The notes under the pieces were generated by a model. That model saw only the letters and a program-made list of their open reading frames with translations. It did not search any database and had not been told where the DNA came from. From Glycomyces terrestris (GTDB taxonomy: Bacteria; Actinomycetota; Actinomycetes; Mycobacteriales; Micromonosporaceae): a stretch of 64,000 nucleotides of DNA. The translations under genes were made by a program, and so were the position numbers. The stretch covers positions 558,001 through 622,000 of the forward strand of contig NZ_RSEB01000004.1 in the NCBI RefSeq assembly GCF_003933745.1, written 5' to 3'. Each line of letters opens with the position of its first letter. Position 1 is the first letter of the stretch. Shown in pieces: positions 15,161 through 26,235 of the stretch.

Positions 15161-16762
15161 TCAGTGGGTCTCGTAGAGCCAGTGGTGGGCGCGGTCGACG
15201 GCGGCGCGGTACCAGGCGCCGGCGAGGCCGCTGCGGGCCAAAGCGGCCCGGGCCGCGTTCGCGCCGGGCGCGCCGTGGACGGCGCCGCCGGGGTGGGCGG
15301 AGGCGCCCGCGAGATAGAGCCGGTCCAGGACGGTGTCGGCGCGGCCGAGGCCGGGGACGGGCCGGAACACGAGCTGCTGGTGGATCGCGGCGGTCCCGGC
15401 GTTGATGGCCCCCTGGTCGAGGCTGCGGTCGAGGGCCTCGAGGTCGCGGGGCCCGGAGAGGGCGCGGGCGCGGATGCGGTCGCGGAACCCGGGCGCGTGC
15501 GCCTCGATCTCGGCCTCGATGCGGTCGGCGCGGCGCATGGTCTCGTCGCGGCTCCAGCCCAGGCCGCGCGGCAGGCGCGTGTAGGCCCAGAGGGTCTCGG
15601 TGCCGTCCGGGGAGCGGGTCGGGTCGGTGGTGGTCATCTGCCCGGCGAGGAGGAAGTACCGCTCGGGGTCGCGCCCGGCGGCGAGGTCGGCGCCGTGCGC
15701 GGACAGGCCGGCGAGGTCGGCGCCGAGGTGGACGGTGCCGGCGCCGGACACGCCGGGCGCGGTCCACGGGACGGGCGCGTCGAGGGCCCAGTCGATCTTG
15801 AGGGTGGCGGGGTCCCATTCGAACGCGGCGAGGTCGGCGGCGAGGCGGCGCGGCAGGTGCTCGAGGCCGATGAGGTCGCGGTACAGGTGCGGGGCGGCGA
15901 CGTCCGCGAGGACGGCGCGGCGCGCGCGAATGGGGGCGCCGTCGGCGTCGCGCACGCCGACGGCGGTGCCGCGCGCGTGGAGGACGCGCCCGGCGGGCCG
16001 GTCGCAGTCGATGCGGCCGCCGCGGGCGCCCAGGCGGGCGGCGAGCGCGGCGGTGAGGCGCCCGGCGCCGCCTTCGGGGACGGGGAAGCCGACGTCCTGG
16101 CCGACCATGGACAGGAGCCAGCCGAACAGGGCGCTGGCGGCCTGGTCGGGGCCGAGGCCGCTGTGGGCGGCGTTGCCGGCGACGAGGAGCCGGGCGCCTT
16201 CGCCGGCGAAGCGCTCCTCGGTGAGGCGGCGGGCGGTCATGGCGGCGGTGCGCGCGAAGCGGAGGGCGTCGCCGGGGCCGAGGGCGCGCAGGAGGCGGGC
16301 GGCGGGGCGCACGGGCGGGAAGGGCCGCAGGAGGGCGTCGATGAGCGGGTCGCGGATGCGGCGCCAGAACGCGAACTCGGCGCGCCAGGCGTCGCCGTCG
16401 CCGGGCGCGAACGCGTCGACGGAGGCGGCGGTGCGCTCGAGATCCTGGGAGAGGACGGCGGCGCGGCCGTCGGGGAGGACGTGGGCGAGCACGTCGGGGG
16501 CGCGGCGCCAGCGCACGCCGTACGCGTCGAGGCCGAGTCCGGCGATGACGGGCGAGACCGCGCCGAGGGGGTAAAAAGCACTGCACCGGTCGGCGAGGAA
16601 GCCGGGCGCGGCGAGTTCGGCGGTGCGCACGGCGCCGCCGGGTTCGGCCTCGGCTTCGAGCACGAGGACCTCCCAGCCGGCGTCGGCCAGGAGGTTGGCG
16701 GCGACGAGCCCGTTCGGTCCCGCGCCGATGACGACCGCGTCGACGGTCTCGGTGTCGGCCAT
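15161..16762 (-). CDS. FAD-dependent oxidoreductase, phytoene-desaturase-like
   Basis: A 533-residue flavoprotein. The N-terminal Rossmann fold is VDAVVIGAGPNGLVAANLLA (GxGxxG plus the distal Glu in VLVLEAEAEPGGAV), and near the C-terminus is LAGASAHPGGAVHGAPGANA, the FAD-contacting motif of CrtI/PYROXD2-like enzymes. ATG 16762 is preceded by GGGGAGG. It heads an operon with SRPBCC and micro-membrane proteins. The substrate is unknown. Relatives desaturate or reduce polyprenyl and other lipophilic molecules, so a link with the nearby prenyl-phenol cluster is possible, but the two are separated by a terminator and run as different units. Confidence 0.85.
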   Translation of the reverse strand: MADTETVDAVVIGAGPNGLVAANLLADAGWEVLVLEAEAEPGGAVRTAELAAPGFLADRCSAFYPLGAVSPVIAGLGLDAYGVRWRRAPDVLAHVLPDGRAAVLSQDLERTAASVDAFAPGDGDAWRAEFAFWRRIRDPLIDALLRPFPPVRPAARLLRALGPGDALRFARTAAMTARRLTEERFAGEGARLLVAGNAAHSGLGPDQAASALFGWLLSMVGQDVGFPVPEGGAGRLTAALAARLGARGGRIDCDRPAGRVLHARGTAVGVRDADGAPIRARRAVLADVAAPHLYRDLIGLEHLPRRLAADLAAFEWDPATLKIDWALDAPVPWTAPGVSGAGTVHLGADLAGLSAHGADLAAGRDPERYFLLAGQMTTTDPTRSPDGTETLWAYTRLPRGLGWSRDETMRRADRIEAEIEAHAPGFRDRIRARALSGPRDLEALDRSLDQGAINAGTAAIHQQLVFRPVPGLGRADTVLDRLYLAGASAHPGGAVHGAPGANAARAALARSGLAGAWYRAAVDRAHHWLYETH

Positions 16763-16814
16763 GCCGGCGGCACCTCCCCTCGGCTCCCGGATACCCGGGC
16801 GGGCCGCGAAGATG

Positions 16815-16830
16815 CGCCGCCGGCGCGGCG
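16815..16830 (-). terminator. Short hairpin after secreted peptidase gene
   Basis: A 6-bp G+C stem with a 4-base loop just past the stop at 16833; a weak terminator candidate. Confidence 0.35.
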
Positions 16831-16832
16831 GG

Positions 16833-19658
16833 CTAGCTCAGCGTGAAGCTGATGAAGCGGGGCTTGTAGATGCTCGGGTCGGTGTAGTGCGAGCCCTCCT
16901 CGGTCATGCGGCTGTCGAAGGTGTTGACGTTGTAGGACATGACGAACCGGTTGCCGGAGCTGAGCGTCGCGTGGATGTGGGGGTTGTAGGCGAAGATCCG
17001 CTCGTCGTAGTACGGGACGCCGAACATGCCGGTCTCGGGCATCTGATAGACGAGGCTCTGGTTGGTGAAGGGCCCGGCCGGCGAGCACGAGGTGTACGCG
17101 TACACCTTGTTGCTGAAGCCGACCGTGGAGTCCTGGCTGACCAGGAGGTACTGGCCGTTCCACTTCGTCACCGAGTACTCGTTGGCGATGCCGTTGAGGC
17201 CGATGCCGGTGTCGGACTCGTATGCGGTCCAGCCGTGCTCGGTCCAGAACTGCCACTTCTCGGTCGCGCCGAGGTCGGTGCCGTGCACGCGGGCGATCCG
17301 CTGCTTCTTGTTCGTGGGGGCGTCGGCGAGCCCGTAGATGTAGGTGTAGCCGTCGCCGGACTGGCTGGCGGGGAGGAGGGCGGAGCCCCAGGCGCCGGCC
17401 TGCGAGGGCAGGGCCTCGACGCGGATCGGGTCGGTCAGGTCGGAGAGCGCGAAGGTGGCGACGACGTTCTGGTCGAAGCGCCAGTCCCAGTCGCCGGTGC
17501 CGAACCGCAGGTACTCCTGGAAGACGACCTGGAGGTAGTCGGTGCCGTTCTGGCGGGAGATCATGCCGTCGCCGAGCCAGTACCAGTGGTTGGCCTCGGG
17601 CGGGGGCATGATCGCCTCCGGGGCGGCGGTGGTGCCGCCCTGGATCGTGGTGAGGCTGCTGCCCTCCTGTCTCACGAAGGTGCTGTTGATGAGCGGCGCG
17701 GTGACCGGTCGGGTGCCGTCGTCGTTGAGGGGGCCGAGGAACGTGTCGGAGAACAGCCACAGCAGGTCCCCGTCGGGCAGGCGCACCGAGTAGGTCGAGT
17801 CGCCGCCGGTCCAGCCGTTCGGGGTGGACTCGGCGTAGTCGAGGAACAGCTGCTCGGGGGCGACGCCGTCGTCCTGAAGGGTGCTCACGTTCAGGTTCGA
17901 GAGGTTGCACGAGGGATGGTCGAGCGGGACGAGGGCCCGGACGCGGAAGCGGTACTCGCGGCCGTCGCCGTCGGCCTCCACGGAGTTCGTCTGGAGGTCG
18001 GTGCGGGTGGCGATGAGGGTGACGACCATCGGGTAGGCGTAGTCGGCGACGGTGATGACGTTGCTCGCGTCGGGGTAGACGGCGCGGGCGGCGGTCGGGT
18101 ACTCCGCGAGCGTGCCCGGACTGCCCTGCGGGGACCAGACCATGGCCACGTACTCGAGGTCGTCGCGGTCCTCGGTGGCGATGGTGAGCTTCGACCGGTA
18201 GCCGTCGGTCGGGTCGCCGGAGTGCTGGACGGCCGAGAAGTCGAAGTAGGCGGAGCCGCCCGGTTCGATCATCGCGGTATAGGTCTCCTGGGTGCCCATG
18301 GGGACGGCGCGGGTGGTGCGGTAGGGGCGGTACTCGCCGAGCAGGTGGTCGTCGGTGCGGGAGTCGCCCATGAGGAAGTCGCGCCACAGGTCGCGCTCCT
18401 CGTCGGCGTACCCGTACCCGGCCATGGGGTTCGGCGGGGCGCCGCCCTGCTCGGCCGCGAGCCGGTAGTTCGCGACGGAGAAGCCGAGGAGGGTCGAGGG
18501 GATGTCGAGCCCGTACCCGGTGAGGACGGCCTTGATGGCGGTGATCGGCGTCGAGTCGTGGTCGCGGATGTGCTCCCAGGTCTTGCGGACCGCCGAGACG
18601 CTTTCGGTCTGCTCGTTGAGGTAGAACGCGAGCGGGAAGGTGCTGTACTGGCGCGAGCTGCCGAGTGCTTCGGCGGCGTTCAGGGCGCGGCCGGGGTCGC
18701 CGAGGAAGTCGGGGATCGCGTGCGCGTACATCATCGCGGCGGTGGGGTTGCGCGGGTCGTACGGCTGGAGCCGGTAGGACATGAGCGTGGCCCATTCGGC
18801 GGTCGACTCCATCCACCAGTTCATGGTCTTGAAGTCGGTGCCGCCCATCCAGTCGCGCACCCACGCCCAGTTGATCTCGCCGGTGTCGTCCCAGTACTGG
18901 TACTGGACGATGTGGAAGAACTCGTGCCGGGGCAGGTAGTCGTAGTTGTCCGAGTCGTTCAGGCCCGGGTCGGAGGGGAGGACGATCATCGGCTGGTCGT
19001 TGGCGCCGAACGGGAGCGTGAACGCGCTGCCGTGGAACCAGCCCTCCTGGACCTCGTTGAGCCCCACGACGACCGCCCACGGGCCGCTGCCGGGGTCGAC
19101 CTCGTAGCCCATGTCGCGGTAGGCGTCCTGGGCTTCGGCGATCGCGTTGATCATGTCGACCACGGCGGTGGGGCGGCCGTTGGCGCCGGCGTCGGCGGGG
19201 ACGCCGCGGGTATCGCCCGGACTGTCCTTGACGTCGTAGAGGAACACGAAGTCCCCGGCGAACGCCTGGCACTCGTAGTCGTGGAAGTTGTAGGTGTAGG
19301 AGGAGGCGCAGTCGTCGACGGCCGCGGTGGCGGCGTCCTCGATCGCGAACGGCTCGGCGCCGAGGGCCTCGGCGGTGATCTCCTGGCGGACGGGGCTGCG
19401 CTCGGCGGCGAGGGCCGAGCCCCAGGTGTCGCCGGAGGCGGGCCCGAACGCGGCGTCGCCGTCGTCGGTGAACGCGTCGAACGCCTCCTGGTCGAACGGC
19501 TGGGGTTCGGAGACGCCCTGCTGCGGCAGGTCCGCCGTGTCGGTCTCGGCGTGGGAAGTGGACTCAGGGGCCGGTTCCGGTGGGGCGGCCTGGGTGGGCT
19601 GGATGACCAGCATGCTGACGAATACCGCTGCGGCGCAAGCGATCGGAAGTCTTCTCAA
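16833..19658 (-). CDS. Secreted metallopeptidase-like protein fused to a five-bladed propeller domain
   Basis: A 941-residue exported protein. I start at TTG 19658 because GGAGG lies seven bases upstream. This gives a signal peptide MRRLPIACAAAVFVSMLVIQ ending PTQA/AP. The N-terminal half has a zinc site: HEFFH (HExxH) at about residue 230-240 and a downstream WWMESTAEWA supplying a possible third Glu ligand, as in gluzincin-type MXAN_6640-like peptidases. A beta-rich segment follows. The C-terminal ~370 residues (from about FLDYAESTPNGWTGGDSTYS) resemble DUF5005/DUF4185-type propellers related to glycosidases (WLFSDTFLG, DYLQVVFQEY, NPHIHATL). A palindrome that looks like a LacI operator (19677-19690) lies in the leader. 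The substrate is unknown; a glycoprotein or mixed polymer is possible. Confidence 0.78.
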   Translation of the reverse strand: MRRLPIACAAAVFVSMLVIQPTQAAPPEPAPESTSHAETDTADLPQQGVSEPQPFDQEAFDAFTDDGDAAFGPASGDTWGSALAAERSPVRQEITAEALGAEPFAIEDAATAAVDDCASSYTYNFHDYECQAFAGDFVFLYDVKDSPGDTRGVPADAGANGRPTAVVDMINAIAEAQDAYRDMGYEVDPGSGPWAVVVGLNEVQEGWFHGSAFTLPFGANDQPMIVLPSDPGLNDSDNYDYLPRHEFFHIVQYQYWDDTGEINWAWVRDWMGGTDFKTMNWWMESTAEWATLMSYRLQPYDPRNPTAAMMYAHAIPDFLGDPGRALNAAEALGSSRQYSTFPLAFYLNEQTESVSAVRKTWEHIRDHDSTPITAIKAVLTGYGLDIPSTLLGFSVANYRLAAEQGGAPPNPMAGYGYADEERDLWRDFLMGDSRTDDHLLGEYRPYRTTRAVPMGTQETYTAMIEPGGSAYFDFSAVQHSGDPTDGYRSKLTIATEDRDDLEYVAMVWSPQGSPGTLAEYPTAARAVYPDASNVITVADYAYPMVVTLIATRTDLQTNSVEADGDGREYRFRVRALVPLDHPSCNLSNLNVSTLQDDGVAPEQLFLDYAESTPNGWTGGDSTYSVRLPDGDLLWLFSDTFLGPLNDDGTRPVTAPLINSTFVRQEGSSLTTIQGGTTAAPEAIMPPPEANHWYWLGDGMISRQNGTDYLQVVFQEYLRFGTGDWDWRFDQNVVATFALSDLTDPIRVEALPSQAGAWGSALLPASQSGDGYTYIYGLADAPTNKKQRIARVHGTDLGATEKWQFWTEHGWTAYESDTGIGLNGIANEYSVTKWNGQYLLVSQDSTVGFSNKVYAYTSCSPAGPFTNQSLVYQMPETGMFGVPYYDERIFAYNPHIHATLSSGNRFVMSYNVNTFDSRMTEEGSHYTDPSIYKPRFISFTLS

Positions 19659-19676
19659 GACTGTCCTCCGTCCCGA

Positions 19677-19690
19677 TGGTATCGATACCA
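19677..19690. promoter_or_regulatory. LacI-type operator palindrome
   Basis: TGGTATCGATACCA is a perfect 14-bp palindrome centred on CG, as in LacI-family operators. It ends 19 bases before the TTG start of the secreted peptidase. That position argues against the alternative upstream ATG (19715) being the start and suggests sugar-responsive repression. The regulator is not adjacent. Confidence 0.55.
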
Positions 19691-19819
19691 ATGAGTATGG
19701 CAGCGATCGGCGCATCAGGATAGAGCGCAGTGGAGGGAAATCCGGCCCGCGGGAAGCGGGACGGAGCCGCGCGGGCGGCGTTGCGGCGCAAGCGGTCAGG
19801 GACCGGGAGCACCGCTGGA

Positions 19820-20084
19820 TCAGGGAGCGGGGTGGTTGAGAAGACGGCGCCGTTCTCGAAGCAGGTCGTCCAGGAGGGCGGCGACGCCGGCGGCGAGCAC
19901 CCACCCGGACGGTTCGCGGTCGTGCAGGGCCGCAAGGGCTTCGCGGAGCCAACGGCTGCGCGGTCCAGCCGCGCTCGGCGGCGGCGTGCTGGGCGAGGAG
20001 GACGGCGAGCGCCGCGAGGAGGACCGCGCCGAGGACGGCGGACCGGTCGTCGCCGGCCTCGATCTCGGCGAGGGCGGAGGCGGG
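19820..20084 (-). pseudogene. Degenerate small reading frame with frameshift
   Basis: On the minus strand, a protein-like stretch SALAEIEAGDDRSAVLGAVL, then LLAALAVLLAQHAAAERGWTAQ, is interrupted near 19945. It continues in another frame as SRWLREALAALHDREPSGWV, then LAAGVAALLDDLLRERRRLL, to a stop at 19820. Both halves have actinobacterial-looking composition and one hydrophobic segment, but no start codon is found and the frames do not join. It follows MerR directly. I read it as the remnant of a small membrane protein gene; a sequencing error is the alternative. Confidence 0.35.
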
Positions 20085-20132
20085 GTCGTTAGGAGGCAGC
20101 GTCGTTAGGGAGCAGCGTCGTTAGGAAGCAGG
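20085..20132. repeat. Three tandem 16-bp repeats spanning the merR stop
   Basis: Three consecutive units, GTCGTTAGGAGGCAGC, GTCGTTAGGGAGCAGC and GTCGTTAGGAAGCAGG, each differ at one or two positions. On the minus strand each carries CCTAACGAC. Because 16 is not a multiple of three, the TAA in successive copies falls in a different frame, so all three minus-strand frames are closed. The first TAA is the merR stop. Confidence 0.85.
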
Positions 20133-20534
20133 GTCCCACAGGCCGCGGGCGGTGCCGGCGTTCACGTGGGCCTCGTACACGACGACCTTGCCGTGGATGA
20201 CCTCCAGGCAGGCGCGGAGCTCCGCGATCTTGGCGAGGACGGCGGCCTCGTGGTCCTGGAGGAGCTTGAGCCGCTCGGCCTCGTTCCCCGGCCCGGCCGC
20301 CACGAGCGACGCGAACTCGCGGATGCCCGCGATCGGCATCCCGGAGTCGCGCAGCCGGTTCATGAGCGTCAGCCACTCGACGTCGGCGCGGTCGAAGACC
20401 CGCCGCCCGCCGCTGGAGCGCGGGATGGGCCGCAGGAACAGGCCCTCACGCTCGAAGAACCGGAGCGCGTGCACGCTCAGCCCGGTCGCCTCGGCGACCT
20501 CCCCGATCGAGTACCGCTCCTCCATGCGGGCCAT
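20121..20534 (-). CDS. MerR-family transcriptional regulator
   Basis: A 137-residue MerR-type regulator. The winged HTH is RYSIGEVAEATGLSVHALRF with FEREGLFLRPIPRSSGGRRVF at residues ~5-45, followed by the second helix pair and a dimerisation helix (NEAERLKLLQDHEAAVLAKIAEL). No metal-binding Cys are present, so it belongs to the small-molecule-sensing group. The start may be ATG 20534 or 20525; neither has a clear ribosome site. It is divergent from an MFS gene. The 148-base gap contains CCTCGGGTT, which resembles one half of the CCTCAAGTT-type MerR site. The C-terminus ends inside the tandem repeat. Confidence 0.85.
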   Translation of the reverse strand: MARMEERYSIGEVAEATGLSVHALRFFEREGLFLRPIPRSSGGRRVFDRADVEWLTLMNRLRDSGMPIAGIREFASLVAAGPGNEAERLKLLQDHEAAVLAKIAELRACLEVIHGKVVVYEAHVNAGTARGLWDPAS

Positions 20535-20681
20535 CCTAGCCTGACCTCGGGTTCCGCTCATATTTAGCGATCAACCGCCGTTCACCTGTCGAAATGGTTT
20601 GTCGAACGGGCCGATCGGATGCAAGCTGGTCCCCGGTGCCCGCGCCGGGCACCCGTGCGCCCACCGTTCGATTGGACCGAC

Positions 20682-21902
20682 GTGACCGATTCCTCCCTGC
20701 GCGAGCGCCCTCCCCGCACCGACCCCGTGCTGGCGCGCTGGCGCAACGCCGTGTTCACGATCTTCGCGCTCTCGGGGTTCGTGTTCGCGAACTGGGCGGC
20801 GCGGGTGCCGAACATCCGCGACATCCTCGGGGCCTCGACCCAGGAGATGGGCGTCCTCATCCTCGGGCTCTCCGGCGGCGCGATCCTCGGGCTCGTGGCC
20901 TCCAGCCACGTGATCACGCACCTCGGCGTCAACCGGGCCATCGTGTGGTTCCTCGCGACCGCGGCCGTGGGCCTCATCGGGGCCGGGCTCATCGCCGGGT
21001 ACACGCCGAGCTTCTGGCTGCTGTTCCTGGCGCTCATGGTCTCGGGCGCGGGCAACGCGGTGCTCGACGTGGCGATGAACGTCGCCGGAGCGGCCAACGA
21101 GCGGCGCATCGGCAAGACGCTCATGCCGATGTACCACGCCGGGTTCAGCGTCGGCACCATGCTCGGCGCCGGCACGGGCGCGCTCACCGAGCAGCTCGGC
21201 GTCCCCGTCGAGGCCCACCTGACGGCCGTCGGCGTCGTCGTCATCGCCCTCGACCTGTGGGTGGTCCGCTACCTCCAGCCCGCCGAGGAGCCGCACGAGG
21301 CCGAGCCCGGGACGCCAGCGGGCTGGCGCACCCGCCTCTCGGCGTGGACCGACCCGCGCATCCTCCTCATCGGACTCATCATCCTCGGGATGGCGTTCAC
21401 CGAGGGCTCGGCGAACGACTGGCTGGGCCTGGCGATGGTCGACGGCTACGGCCTCACCAACCCCGGCGGCGCCGCGGTCTTCGCCGTGTTCGTCACCGCG
21501 ATGACGGCCGGCCGCCTCTTCGGCGGCGCCGCCCTCGACCGCTTCGGCCGCGTCCCGGTCCTCGCCGGCTCGGCGCTCCTGGCGTTCGCCGGGCTCCTGC
21601 TGGTCATCATCGGCCCGACGGCCCCGGTCGCGATCGCCGGCTCGGTCCTGTGGGGCATCGGAGCGTCCCTCGGCTTCCCCGTGGGCATGTCCGCCGCCGC
21701 CGACGATCCGCGCAAGGCCACCGCCAACGTCGCCGCGGTGGCGACGATCGGGTACCTCGCGTTCCTGGTCGGCCCGCCCCTCATCGGACTCCTCGGCGAG
21801 GAGGTGGGCCTGCGCAAGGCGTTCCTGGTCGTCCTCGTCCTGGTGGCGGTGGCGGCGGTCTGCTCCCCCGCGGCCCGCAAGCCGAAGGGGCTGAGCGGAT
21901 GA
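20682..21902 (+). CDS. MFS transporter, YbjJ-like
   Basis: A 406-residue, 12-helix major-facilitator protein. The N-terminus RWRNAVFTIFALSGFVFANW, then AARVPNIRDILGAS, is characteristic of the YbjJ/FucP-like group, and the middle loop (EEPHEAEPGTPAGWRTRLS) splits two six-helix halves. GTG 20682 gives the family-like N-terminus; ATG 20619 would add 21 residues without improving the ribosome site. It is divergent from merR, which probably controls it, and ends 6 bases from the convergent phosphotransferase gene. The substrate is unknown. Confidence 0.82.
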   Translation: MTDSSLRERPPRTDPVLARWRNAVFTIFALSGFVFANWAARVPNIRDILGASTQEMGVLILGLSGGAILGLVASSHVITHLGVNRAIVWFLATAAVGLIGAGLIAGYTPSFWLLFLALMVSGAGNAVLDVAMNVAGAANERRIGKTLMPMYHAGFSVGTMLGAGTGALTEQLGVPVEAHLTAVGVVVIALDLWVVRYLQPAEEPHEAEPGTPAGWRTRLSAWTDPRILLIGLIILGMAFTEGSANDWLGLAMVDGYGLTNPGGAAVFAVFVTAMTAGRLFGGAALDRFGRVPVLAGSALLAFAGLLLVIIGPTAPVAIAGSVLWGIGASLGFPVGMSAAADDPRKATANVAAVATIGYLAFLVGPPLIGLLGEEVGLRKAFLVVLVLVAVAAVCSPAARKPKGLSG

Positions 21903-21908
21903 CGCCGG

Positions 21909-22910
21909 TCAGCCCTTGAGCCAGGCGGCCCAGGTGGGGACGGCCTCGAGCATCGTCGTCAGGGCGGTGACCGAGGCGCGGACGTCGCGGCCGAACTGGG
22001 CCCGCTGCGCGGCGCTGCCGCCGCGGTGGCCGCAGGCCATCCACAGCTGCCAGGCGGTGGAGGCGAGGCGGCCGGTGAGGATGCCGGTGAAGGCCGACTC
22101 GTCGGCCGGACCGGGCGTGCCGCCCGCGGCCGCGTAGCCGGCGACGCACGCTTCGACGCTGGCCCGGTCGGGCTCCATGACGCCGAGTGCGGGCGCGCCC
22201 ATCTCGACGGCGATGGCCACCAGCTCCCACCAGGGGACGTTCGGTCCGCCGGAGTCGAAGTCGATGAGCTTGGGGCCCTCCGGGGTGACCATGATGTTCA
22301 GGTGGCTGAAGTCGCCGTGGACGACGACTTCGGCCGGTTTCTCGGCGGCCTCGCCGAGGGCGGCGATGCGCATCGCGGCGTCCTTGAGGGCACCCGCTTG
22401 AGCGGTGTCGAGCACGCCGAGGTCGCGGGCCTGGCCGAGCCACTCGTCCCAGTCGGACTCGGGGTGGAAGCGCGAGGCGTAGTCGCCGGCGCCGGACGGG
22501 TCGGGCGCGACCGCGAGCCGTTCGAGGGCCGCGAACGTCGCGCCGGCCCATGCGGCCAGGCGCGGCGGCACGGGCGCGGGGGCGTGCCGCCCGTCGAGGA
22601 ACCGCGCGGCCCTGGCGTACGCGCCGCCGCCGACCGCGACCCACAGGCCCGAGGCCGCGCCCGCGGGCACGAGCGGCTCGGCCATGTCGACCCCGGCGCG
22701 CCAGGCCGCCGCCTCCAGCCGCCCCGTCTGGGCGACGTCGGCGTGCCAGTAGTCGCCGTGCGGCACGGTCGCCTTGACGACCCAGGTGCCGGAGTCCGTG
22801 TCGAGCCGCCACACCGGGGAGTGCTCGTCGCGCTTGAGGGCTTCGGCGGGCCCGCGCAGCGCGCCGAGCCCGAGTGCGGCCGCGGCCGCTGCTGGATCCA
22901 TGCCGCGCAT
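21909..22910 (-). CDS. APH-family phosphotransferase (kinase-like)
   Basis: A 333-residue protein of the aminoglycoside phosphotransferase/choline kinase fold. The catalytic loop VVHGDFSHLNIMV (HGDxxxxN) is at about residue 197 and the metal-binding LIDFDSGGPN (DFD) follows at about 215. The N-lobe ATP-binding Lys is in TWVVKATVPHG. Start ATG 22910 or 22901; neither has a strong ribosome site. Such enzymes phosphorylate antibiotics, choline or small metabolites, and context gives no clue which. Confidence 0.82.
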   Translation of the reverse strand: MRGMDPAAAAAALGLGALRGPAEALKRDEHSPVWRLDTDSGTWVVKATVPHGDYWHADVAQTGRLEAAAWRAGVDMAEPLVPAGAASGLWVAVGGGAYARAARFLDGRHAPAPVPPRLAAWAGATFAALERLAVAPDPSGAGDYASRFHPESDWDEWLGQARDLGVLDTAQAGALKDAAMRIAALGEAAEKPAEVVVHGDFSHLNIMVTPEGPKLIDFDSGGPNVPWWELVAIAVEMGAPALGVMEPDRASVEACVAGYAAAGGTPGPADESAFTGILTGRLASTAWQLWMACGHRGGSAAQRAQFGRDVRASVTALTTMLEAVPTWAAWLKG

Positions 22911-23139
22911 TCAACCGCTTGCCGGATAGGGGGTCAACCGATTTGCGGCCCGGTGGCGAGGAGCCGCCGGACGAGGCGGAGGGCGGCGGTGAGCTGTTCC
23001 GCCTGATCCGGCGGACGCGCGGCTCCTCGGCCTCGGACCGGGGACCGGATGAGGGATTCCTCCCCCATCGGGGCGATCGTCCGTGAAAATGGGCGCGTGA
23101 TCCGGTCCGCACGGGTCGCGGGCCGACCGGGGGCCCTGA

Positions 23140-25467
<2,328 letters not shown>

Positions 25468-25479
25468 CGCGTGGACGAC

Positions 25480-25507
25480 GCCGCCGGGCCCGATCGGGCC
25501 CGGCGGC
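25480..25507. terminator. Bidirectional terminator after katG
   Basis: A 28-bp perfect palindrome (GCCGCCGGGCCCGA arm) between the convergent stops of katG (25467) and the TIGR03083 gene (25520), followed by CTTCTC. Confidence 0.8.
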
Positions 25508-25519
25508 CTTCTCGTCTCC

Positions 25520-26167
25520 TCAGCGGGACTCGCAGCGCTCGCGCAGGACCGGGACGCCCGCGCCGTCGAGCTCGTCGCAGTAGACGGCGCGCCCGGTCAT
25601 CGCGCCGACGAGCGCGATCGTCGGGCCGGCGGCGAGCGGGCCCGAGCCGGCCCTGAAGGGGCCGTCGGTCGCTTCGAGGCGCAGCCCGGCGGCGCGCTTG
25701 GCCGAGGGCACCGCGAGGTTCGTGCGCTGGAAGTAGGCGGCCACCGCGGTCACGGTGGCGACGGGGTGCTCGCGGCGGATGCCGAGGGGCCGGCGGATGT
25801 CCTCGCCGTGGACGACGATATCGCCGAGCATCGCCTTGAGCGGGATGGGCCTGGTCGTGCTCGTGGCGACGCCCTCGAACGCGGCCAGGGTCTCGGCGCC
25901 GGAGCGGCCGAGGCGGCGGCGCAGCTGGACGTCGACCTGCGCGTCGAAGTCGAAGCGGCACTTGATGACCCCGAGCATCCAGCGCGGCCACGACAGGCTC
26001 GCGCCCGCCGTGAGGTGGGCGAGCAGCTCGCGGACCGAGAGCCCCTCGCACAGCGAGGGCGTGCGCCACGCCTCCTCGTCGAGTCCGGCGAGGTCGGCCG
26101 CGAGGGCCTTGCGCTCGGCGAACACGGCGTCCCACAGTGCCGCCTTCGGCAGGTTCGCTTCGGTCAC
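25520..26167 (-). CDS. TIGR03083 / maleylpyruvate isomerase-like protein
   Basis: A 215-residue DinB/MDMPI-fold protein. Family features: LSVRELLAHLTAGASL (metal-His helix), DIVVHGEDIRRPLG (second conserved HGEDIR motif, about residue 110-123), and a C-terminal SCP2-like stretch GPTIALVGAMTGRA. The actinobacterial group uses mycothiol or is of unknown function. The start GTG 26167 has GGGGAGG just upstream. It is likely cytoplasmic and stands alone. Confidence 0.8.
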   Translation of the reverse strand: MTEANLPKAALWDAVFAERKALAADLAGLDEEAWRTPSLCEGLSVRELLAHLTAGASLSWPRWMLGVIKCRFDFDAQVDVQLRRRLGRSGAETLAAFEGVATSTTRPIPLKAMLGDIVVHGEDIRRPLGIRREHPVATVTAVAAYFQRTNLAVPSAKRAAGLRLEATDGPFRAGSGPLAAGPTIALVGAMTGRAVYCDELDGAGVPVLRERCESR

Positions 26168-26235
26168 CTGTCCTCCCCTCTCCGCCTGGTCAGACGACGC
26201 GGCGGGCCCGGATTCAGCGGAGTGCGACCGGCGTC

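Noticed and set aside
16623..19694. Long antisense frame over the secreted peptidase gene (about 1000 codons)
   Set aside because: It is the mirror of a clearly real protein with signal peptide and domain motifs; its translation is low-complexity Val/Gly/Glu-rich sequence typical of G+C-rich shadows.
19656..19715. ATG at 19715 as the start of the secreted peptidase
   Set aside because: The operator palindrome would lie inside the coding region and the signal peptide would be buried by 19 residues; the TTG at 19658 has an ideal ribosome site.
20085..20132. Tandem repeats as a CRISPR array
   Set aside because: Units are contiguous 16-mers without spacers, and no cas genes are nearby.
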